28,180 nt of DNA, taken from an uncultured Solobacterium sp. GTDB taxonomy: Bacteria; Bacillota_I; Bacilli_A; Erysipelotrichales; Erysipelotrichaceae. Below the pieces are notes generated by a model. It saw only the letters and a program-made list of their open reading frames with translations. It was not told where the DNA came from and did no database searches. Made by a program: the position numbers and the translations under genes. The DNA lies in NCBI GenBank assembly GCA_938041275.1, contig CALISH010000176.1:1-28180 (forward strand), read 5' to 3'. This document shows positions 23,463 to 28,180 of the stretch, piece after piece. Position 1 is the stretch's first letter; every line of letters starts with the position of its first letter.

Positions 23463-24710
23463 TTACTTTAAGAGTGAAGTATATGATGTAGCGTTGTCTG
23501 TCTTAACCATGTTAATAGCATACGCATCATATTGACTTGGGTTTCCTAAACGGTTTGTGATATTAGATTCTGTCTGACCATCACCACCGATATATTCAAC
23601 ATCCAAGTGTAGTAAGTCATCATACTTTTCAAGTAATGGCTGGTATGTTGAACTTAAGAAGTTATCGGAAGCATTATAAATGTTCAACCAAACCTTCTTA
23701 GTGTCGCTCTTAACTTCCTTAGATACTGGTTCGAATGTCTTAGTAGCATCCATGAAGTTCTTGTAGTTATCAGCTGTAACAGCAAGGTTCAATGCATAGA
23801 ATGAACGATCTGCTTCGTTATATACGTAGTCAACGCCTTCTTCAAGAACGTTTCCAGCTTCGTCAGCTGTAGCAATACCTGTCTTGATATCAACACCATC
23901 TAAAGCGTTACGTAATACTCTTAATGTTAAGTAAGCCTGAACGTCAGCGTGCTGAGAAATTGTTCCGCCGTAACCTTCAGCAATAGCAGCTACTGCATCA
24001 CTGTTAGCATCGTAACCGAATGTAGCAACCTTCTTATCCTTAGCCCATGCTGTGAACATTGACATACCCATACCATCGTTATTGGAGATAACTAAGTCAA
24101 TTTCATCACCGAATGAAGCTGACCATGTACCGATAGCGTTACCTGCAGTAGCAGCATCCCATGTAGCACCTGCAGAGTTCTTCATTTCCTGAGAAGCAAG
24201 TTCGCGAACCTTGAAGTCGCCAACCTTACCATCCTTAACTACTGTAGCGGAACCATCTGTGTTTGTTCCTGCTGGAGTAGCGTCGATAGCGCCATCCTTT
24301 TCAACAGCTGTTCCTAAAGCCTTACGAACACCTCTTGTACGAGCGATAGAGTCGTTGTGTCCAACGTCACCGATAGCTAATACATAACCGATAACACCAT
24401 CACCGTTACGGTCGATGATATCCTTGTGAGCAGCGATGTAATCAGCAACCATCTTACCCTGTAATTCTGCACCCTGGTTAGCATCGAAGCCTACATAGTA
24501 AGTGTCCTTGTTGAAGTTTAAAGCATCTTTATCTAACTCACCTGTTGTACTGTTAGATGGCTGACGGTTGTACCATACTAATGGCTTATCAGCGTTTGAA
24601 ACTGATGATTCTGTGTTTGAGCTTCCGCCTTTGTCGCTTGTCTTAGAACCACAACCAACAAGTGATAGTGCTAAAACCGCAGAAGTCATAACCGCAAATA
24701 ATTTCTTCAT
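23463..24710 (-). CDS. mglB: Galactose/glucose-binding lipoprotein MglB, apparently circularly permuted
   Basis: Sugar-binding lipoprotein of the mgl importer. Residues 1-20 are a lipoprotein signal ending LSLVGC, then a Ser-rich linker to about residue 41. The rest has the galactose-binding-protein motifs in rotated order. Residues 42-320 match what is normally the second part: PLVWYNRQPS, YYVGFD, a calcium-type loop DRNGDG (100-105), GHNDSIAR with His118, Asp120 and Arg124, Trp184, ISNND with Asn211, and FGYD with Asp234. Residues 340-415 match the normal beginning: NIYNASDNF with Asp349 and Phe351, AYAINMV with Asn400. These correspond to Asp14, Phe16, Asn91, His152, Asp154, Arg158, Trp183, Asn211 and Asp236 of E. 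coli GBP as I remember them; Asn256 becomes Gln253. The first gene of the operon. Its GGGGAGG lies an unusual 14 nt before the ATG. Confidence 0.92.
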   Translation of the reverse strand: MKKLFAVMTSAVLALSLVGCGSKTSDKGGSSNTESSVSNADKPLVWYNRQPSNSTTGELDKDALNFNKDTYYVGFDANQGAELQGKMVADYIAAHKDIIDRNGDGVIGYVLAIGDVGHNDSIARTRGVRKALGTAVEKDGAIDATPAGTNTDGSATVVKDGKVGDFKVRELASQEMKNSAGATWDAATAGNAIGTWSASFGDEIDLVISNNDGMGMSMFTAWAKDKKVATFGYDANSDAVAAIAEGYGGTISQHADVQAYLTLRVLRNALDGVDIKTGIATADEAGNVLEEGVDYVYNEADRSFYALNLAVTADNYKNFMDATKTFEPVSKEVKSDTKKVWLNIYNASDNFLSSTYQPLLEKYDDLLHLDVEYIGGDGQTESNITNRLGNPSQYDAYAINMVKTDNATSYTSLLK

Positions 24711-24756
24711 AAAAGTTTTTCTTTCCTCCCCTAAATTATTTGGTTTTGAAACTGTG

Positions 24757-24768
24757 GAAAGCGCTTTC
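24757..24768. promoter_or_regulatory. cre-like / LacI-family operator in the mgl promoter
   Basis: Perfect 12-nt palindrome GAAAGCGCTTTC, the core of catabolite-responsive elements bound by CcpA, and also the general LacI-family operator form. It lies 17-28 nt after the -10 box, where binding would block transcription. A further half-like GGAAACGCG lies beside it on the promoter side. Either CcpA or a dedicated galactose repressor could bind; neither gene is in the window. Confidence 0.7.
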
Positions 24769-24785
24769 GCGTTTCCGATGAAAAA

Positions 24786-24814
24786 ATCATAACACCATGC
24801 AAAATGACCGTCAA
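24786..24814 (-). promoter_or_regulatory. Sigma-A promoter of the mgl operon
   Basis: TTGACG, 17 nt, TATGAT on the minus strand, five of six matches in each hexamer, about 75 nt before mglB. Confidence 0.85.
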
Positions 24815-24890
24815 CGCATATCCACTTTATAAATTCTTAATAATTAGCAGCTCTTTTTGTTTATTTTACATAATACGAAAATGAGAAGTT

Positions 24891-24922
24891 AAAAAAAGCG
24901 GCTACGAATAGCCTCTTTTGAA
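24891..24922 (-). terminator. Terminator of the DUF1653 gene
   Basis: Minus-strand stem GGCTA / TAGCC with a stable TTCG loop, extended by AAG / CTT after a mismatch, followed by TTTTTTT. The plus strand also reads into TCTTTT, so it may work both ways. It lies about 110 nt after the gene. Confidence 0.7.
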
Positions 24923-25028
24923 AACATTTAATTTTATACAATTGTCATATTTTTTTATAATAATACTTATTTATTACCGATTAATACAAATAAAATAACA
25001 AAAAATAACAATTTAACTTGTGAATATT
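24923..25028. other. AT-rich spacer
   Basis: Very AT-rich (long A and T runs), the 3' untranslated part of the DUF1653 message before its terminator. I see no ORF, repeat or promoter in it. Confidence 0.4.
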
Positions 25029-25286
25029 CTACTTTCTAGTTTTTTCAAAACGATATTTTTGTCGTATTTCTGGGTACTTAACGTGATCTACTTCTTCCAT
25101 AAACATTTCATACGGTCTAACAAATAATCCTTTATCTCCATACAAAGCTCGATAAACTATTACCCTATCACGAGTTTCAGAATGTGTCGCAACGCCAATA
25201 AATTCATATAGGTATTGCATACTATTTTGATCAACTGTTTCTCTTTTAAAATGTTGAATGATATCTCCAGGTGCAAATTCTCTCAT
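25029..25286 (-). CDS. DUF1653 domain protein
   Basis: An 85-residue protein containing the short DUF1653 domain: HFKRETVDQN, then YLYEFIGVATHSETRDRVIVY (in part), RALYGDKGLFVRPYEMFMEEV. The family pattern (HSET, VVYRALYGD, GLWVRPLEMF) is clear, and the function is unknown. The N-terminus FAPGDIIQHFKRE fits the usual start. GGGAG lies 10 nt before the ATG. It lies just downstream of the 3' end of the group II intron. A weak extended -10 (TGCTATATA) about 35 nt upstream may serve it. Confidence 0.88.
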   Translation of the reverse strand: MREFAPGDIIQHFKRETVDQNSMQYLYEFIGVATHSETRDRVIVYRALYGDKGLFVRPYEMFMEEVDHVKYPEIRQKYRFEKTRK

Positions 25287-25361
25287 TAGTTAAAATCTCC
25301 CTTATTTATATATAGCATAACCAATTTATACAATTATTTCTAATTCACAATAGAGTAGAGT

Positions 25362-25398
25362 GAGAATATCTTATCCAGATATTCATCGACCCTCTCAT
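25362..25398 (-). ncRNA. Group II intron domain VI region
   Basis: Minus-strand hairpin GAATATCT / AGATATTC (8 bp, loop GGATA) between domain V and the 3' splice site. Domain VI holds the branch-point A in other introns; which A would serve here cannot be decided by eye. Confidence 0.55.
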
Positions 25399-25432
25399 TG
25401 CACCGTACGTACGGGTCTCGTATACGGCGCTA
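25399..25432 (-). ncRNA. Group II intron domain V
   Basis: The 34-nt catalytic hairpin: GCGCCGTATACG / CGTACGTACGGTGC with an internal bulge and loop. The CGC near its base fits the catalytic triad of IIC introns (other classes mostly have AGC). Confidence 0.85.
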
Positions 25433-25452
25433 CATTTGTATTGTTTCTACCT

Positions 25453-26748
25453 TTACTTAGATTGATAATATTCTAGTGGATTGATTAATCCCGGTCTGTC
25501 TTTGCTTTTCATCGATAGTACCTTTGGACTCAATAAGAATTTTATTGTGTTTCCATTTGCCTGTCGATATAGACCTAGTCTAGTATTGGCTGTACTGTAG
25601 ATTCTTTCATCAGAGATATTGACCTTGAGTATCCGATTTAGACTTTGTAGGTTGGTATAGATTCGTTTTGGTTTCTTCCATTGTTTTAGAATTATCACAC
25701 GTATCTTGTGTCGCAACCATTCTCCAAATTCTTTTAAGAAGGTCTTCATCGAACCAATCCTGAAGTAGTTTATCCATCCTCTCACGATTTGGTTTACTTG
25801 GGTGAATACAGTCGATAAAGGAAGTGCACTTGCCTTTTTACGGCATAGCACTTCTTTTATTTTCCTACATAGTTTTTGTTTCCTATCGTATGTAGGCATA
25901 CTTTTCCATCCATCTTTGTTTTTCCAGAACGTGAAGCCAAGAAACGAACTATTGTTAGGTCTTACTACTTTTGTTTTTGTCATGTTGACCTTTAGAAATA
26001 GTTTTCTTTCTAGCCAACTTGATACAGACTTCATGACTCTGTTGGCTGACATCTCACTCTTGACGAAGATATTACAGTCATCTGCGTATCTTACGAATCT
26101 TAGTCCTCTGCTTTCCAGTTCCTTATCGAACCTATCTAGGTAGATATTGGATAATATTGGACTGAGCGGGCCTCCTTGTGGAACACCTTCTTCATTTCTG
26201 TGGATGATTCCATCTTCCATGATTCCAGCCCTCAAAAAGGACCTTACGAGATGTAGCGTTACATCATCTTTTACTTTCTCTCTAAGTATGGATATCAACT
26301 TATCATGATTCACTGTGTCAAAGTACTTTTCAATATCTAGGTCTATTACCCATTCACACCCTTCGTTTAGGTAGAAGAGTACTTCCTCCATCGCTTGGTG
26401 GGCACTTCTGTTTGGTCTGAATCCATAACTATGCTCGCTAAAGCACTCATCATAGAGTTCACTAAACACTTGTGCCACTGCTTGTTGGATTACTCTATCC
26501 ACTACAACGGGTATTCCCAATGGCCTTTTCTTTCCATTTGGTTTTGGGATATAGACTCTTTTTACTGCCCGAGGTCTGTATTTCTTTTCCCATATCGAAG
26601 TTTTGATTTCTTCTATATGTTTACTAAAGTATTCGTCAATTTCTTCCACGGACATCTTGTCAATGCCCGATGCACCTTTATTACTCTTGACTCTTTTCAT
26701 TGCCTCTTGCAAGTTCTTTTGACTTAGAATCTTGTCCATTAATTCCAT
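25453..26748 (-). CDS. ltrA: Group II intron reverse transcriptase / maturase
   Basis: Multifunctional intron protein that reverse-transcribes the intron and helps it splice. The 431-residue protein starts MELMDKILSQ; this ATG is 7 nt after GGAGG, and longer frames upstream lack a ribosome site. Motifs in order: NKGASGID (RT0), PKPNGKKRPLGIP (RT1), YGFRPNRSAHQA (RT2), VIDLDIEKYFDTVNH (RT3), GVPQGGPLSPILSNIYLD (RT4), RFVRYADDCNIFV with catalytic YADD at 221-224 (RT5), then FLGFTF and the thumb/X domain with GWINYFRIGSMKT. There is no HNH endonuclease, as expected for class C. It resembles the IIC maturases of gut clostridia (for example Eubacterium rectale), from memory. Confidence 0.96.
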   Translation of the reverse strand: MELMDKILSQKNLQEAMKRVKSNKGASGIDKMSVEEIDEYFSKHIEEIKTSIWEKKYRPRAVKRVYIPKPNGKKRPLGIPVVVDRVIQQAVAQVFSELYDECFSEHSYGFRPNRSAHQAMEEVLFYLNEGCEWVIDLDIEKYFDTVNHDKLISILREKVKDDVTLHLVRSFLRAGIMEDGIIHRNEEGVPQGGPLSPILSNIYLDRFDKELESRGLRFVRYADDCNIFVKSEMSANRVMKSVSSWLERKLFLKVNMTKTKVVRPNNSSFLGFTFWKNKDGWKSMPTYDRKQKLCRKIKEVLCRKKASALPLSTVFTQVNQIVRGWINYFRIGSMKTFLKEFGEWLRHKIRVIILKQWKKPKRIYTNLQSLNRILKVNISDERIYSTANTRLGLYRQANGNTIKFLLSPKVLSMKSKDRPGLINPLEYYQSK

Positions 26749-27295
26749 GGCTGCTCCTCCTTCTATTGCACAAATAATGAAATTCTCTTCTTGCCTTTTC
26801 ACCATCCATAGTTACGTTCTATGGTTCTAGGTGATATCTCAATTCCAGAGTATTCATTTTCTTACATATAGCGATTTGCACTATACAAACATTAACCCCT
26901 TTGGTATTGGTGTATCCCTACTATAGGCTCAGCTGACTTCTTGTGATAGACCTTTTTCCGACCGATGGTACTATAGTTGTTTGAAAGCGTCTAGGATTCA
27001 TCGTCCACAAGACCTCACGGGGTAAGTCACATACCTTTCTCTCTTCTTTCACAAGTTCCTGATTTACTGTTTTGGTTTTACGTTTACCTTTTGGGCTTTG
27101 ATTTGTACAGCAATCTCACCCACCATTTAGCCTTATATCAGATTTCTGTTCGTAACCTCGAAAGAATCGCTACACCACTTCCTTCGCCCAAAGCCTCACG
27201 GCTTACGGCTTGTGGTTCGCTACGCTTGGCGGTAACTACCTACGACTGGACTTTCACCAGTTAGGTTTGCGACATGCCCGTCACACTATAAAAAC

Positions 27296-27324
27296 TGAAC
27301 TACCCAATGGATAATTCAGCTTTA
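27296..27324 (-). terminator. Terminator of the lipoprotein gene, target of the intron
   Basis: Minus-strand stem CTGAATTATCC / GGGTAGTTCAG (11 bp with two G:U pairs, loop ATT) followed by TTTTTATA, after which the intron begins. Confidence 0.85.
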
Positions 27325-27327
27325 GTC

Positions 27328-27921
27328 CTATTGTTGTGCTGATAGATCAATGTGAACAATGTAAACGTCACCTTTGTGCTGGTTACCTTGCTTATCATTA
27401 TAAATGTCTTGGGCTGTAAGTGAAACATCTGTTACGCCTTCAGGAATTTCAAACACAAGAACACCTTCTTTAGACTCACCTGATGTTAGAGTATATTCTT
27501 TTTCAAACTCTTCGTTGAAGATTGCATCCTTATCATAATAAGAATGAGGTCCATCTACACCCTTATCATCAGCGCTTGTCTTATCCCATTCAAGTAAGAA
27601 GTCTGTTGAGAACATTTGGATATCTTGACCAAATGTATTCTCCACCTTAATCTTTACAGCCACAAACTGCTTACCTGCATCAGGCTTATTTCCACTAATA
27701 TCTGTGGAAGATAAGAAATCTTCTACTGTGAAGTTAAAGAACATTGTCTCAACTGAATCACCAACTTCATATTCATGGTAGCCGTTATCCGAACCTGTTG
27801 TTGTATTGTTTTCTGTACCACCATTGTTTTCATTTACAATGTCAGATAAAGTCTTTCTTGTACAACCAGCAGATCCAAATGTTACTGCTAATGCCAACAA
27901 TAATACACTTAATTTCTTCAT
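27328..27921 (-). CDS. DUF4352-type lipoprotein
   Basis: 197 residues. The lipoprotein signal MKKLSVLLLALAVTFGSAGC (Cys20) is followed by an Asn/Thr/Gly-rich linker to about residue 47. An immunoglobulin-like beta domain follows, in the DUF4352 style: YEVGDSVETMFFNFTV, GKQFVAVKIKVENTFGQDI, and LTSGESKEGVLVFEIPEG. Such proteins are surface lipoproteins of unknown role in Gram-positive bacteria. AGGAG lies 8 nt before the ATG. It is a single-gene unit with its own promoter; the intron behind its terminator leaves the coding region intact. Confidence 0.88.
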   Translation of the reverse strand: MKKLSVLLLALAVTFGSAGCTRKTLSDIVNENNGGTENNTTTGSDNGYHEYEVGDSVETMFFNFTVEDFLSSTDISGNKPDAGKQFVAVKIKVENTFGQDIQMFSTDFLLEWDKTSADDKGVDGPHSYYDKDAIFNEEFEKEYTLTSGESKEGVLVFEIPEGVTDVSLTAQDIYNDKQGNQHKGDVYIVHIDLSAQQ

Positions 27922-27976
27922 TTTATTTTCTCCTGTTTCCCCAATTGAATATATGCAAATCCTTGCATCTGTATAT

Positions 27977-28033
27977 AGTATAACAATAATTTCACAAGAA
28001 AATATAGTAAAAAGCGCAAATTTCCCTTGTCAA
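27977..28033 (-). promoter_or_regulatory. Promoter region of the lipoprotein gene
   Basis: Two candidates on the minus strand. The closer one is an extended -10, TGTTATACT, with its hexamer at 27977-27982. Further out is TTGACA (28028-28033) with TACTAT after 18 nt. The first gives a leader of about 50 nt. Confidence 0.5.
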
Positions 28034-28092
28034 AAACCCTTAAAAGATACAAAAATACGCATAGTATCACACCAAAAAAGCAAAAAAGACAT

Positions 28093-28150
28093 AAAAAAAA
28101 GCCCCTGACTTTGGACTAATTAAACTGACTATATAAAATTAGTCGGGGTA
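28093..28150 (-). terminator. Large terminator-like hairpin at the right edge
   Basis: On the minus strand CCCC GACTAATT pairs with AATTAGTC and, after an 8-nt bulge, GGGG, followed by C and TTTTTTTT. It ends a transcript that enters from beyond the window. An alternative pairing, CCCCGACT with AGTC-A-GGGG, is also possible. Confidence 0.7.
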
Positions 28151-28180
28151 AGTTATAACCTTTAAAGAAGTTTGTGGTGT

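Larger units (their letters stand above)
25350..27286 (-). mobile_element. Complete group IIC intron
   Basis: About 1.94 kb, on the minus strand. It starts with the 5' consensus form GTGTG (27286 downward, GTGTGACGGGC) and ends near 25350 in CTACTCTAT, giving the 3' AY end. Between them are about 540 nt of structured RNA (domains I-IV), a maturase gene, domain V (25399-25432) and a short domain VI hairpin. The site lies 8 nt after the stem of the lipoprotein-gene terminator (TTTTTATA^GTGTG), the typical target of IIC introns. All parts look intact, so it may be active. The 3' end is approximate to a base or two. Confidence 0.88.

Noticed and set aside
26395..26727. Plus-strand open frame of 110 codons within the intron
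   Set aside because: Antisense to conserved RT0-RT2 motifs of the maturase; no independent support.
25350..27286. Retron or diversity-generating reverse transcriptase
   Set aside because: The maturase X domain, YADDCN motif, domain V and intron ends mark a group II intron. No template/variable repeat or msr/msd was seen.
27744..28108. Plus-strand open frames across the lipoprotein start
   Set aside because: Antisense to the lipoprotein signal peptide and promoter; no ribosome site and unlikely composition.
28093..28180. T-box riboswitch at the right edge
   Set aside because: The conserved T-box sequence (AGGGTGG.ACCGCG form) is absent, and the transcript is on minus toward a gene with its own promoter further on.
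1..28180. CRISPR array, prophage or conjugative element
   Set aside because: No regularly spaced repeats, and no integrase, portal, relaxase or transposase gene. The group II intron is the only mobile element seen.

Overview
The window is about 28.2 kb of low-GC, densely packed bacterial chromosome. The standard code is used, Shine-Dalgarno motifs (GGAGG-type) are strong, and many promoters have extended -10 (TGnTATAAT) elements. The gene content points to a fermentative, host-associated Bacillota: a cdaA-cdaR-glmM operon, class Ia-like nrdAB, an mgl sugar transporter with a cre-like operator, a group IIC intron and a DUF1653 gene. Erysipelotrichia is my best guess, but the sequence alone cannot prove it. 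Most genes lie on the minus strand; only the nucleotidyltransferase, yfcE and deoD are on plus.

Layout, left to right. (1) 1-420: a small hypothetical gene whose frame stays open past its TGA to the window edge. (2) 455-4131: pgl-gnd-zwf, the complete oxidative pentose phosphate branch as one overlapping operon. (3) 4229-9209: cdaA-cdaR-glmM-glf, which combines c-di-AMP synthesis and its regulator with amino-sugar and UDP-galactofuranose supply for the envelope. (4) 9295-12869: nrdA-nrdB, ribonucleotide reductase. (5) 13080-13555: a decayed small gene with its promoter and terminator still in place, then tRNA-Thr(GGT). (6) 13589-15161: maf, and a divergent sugar nucleotidyltransferase. (7) 15197-18088: coaBC-coaX (coenzyme A synthesis) with an M19 dipeptidase. 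(8) 18159-20070: yfcE and deoD on plus, convergent with an unknown helical protein. (9) 20135-24814: mglB-mglA-mglC, a galactose/glucose ABC importer under a clear promoter with a cre-like palindrome. (10) 25029-28180: a DUF1653 gene, an apparently complete group IIC intron, a DUF4352 lipoprotein and a large terminator-like hairpin at the right edge.

The most striking observation is in the mgl operon. The binding protein MglB appears to be circularly permuted. The segment that begins a normal galactose-binding protein (IY..xDNF through AIN.V) sits at its C-terminus, and the mature protein begins at the segment that normally follows it. Ten of the eleven sugar-contacting positions I compared are kept, but in rotated order. 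The permease MglC of the same operon carries about 210 extra hydrophilic, probably coiled-coil residues before its first membrane helix. Other notable points are a long charged tail on the diadenylate cyclase, glf attached to the cdaA operon, the textbook IIC intron insertion behind a terminator hairpin, and a small pseudogene with two independent lesions.
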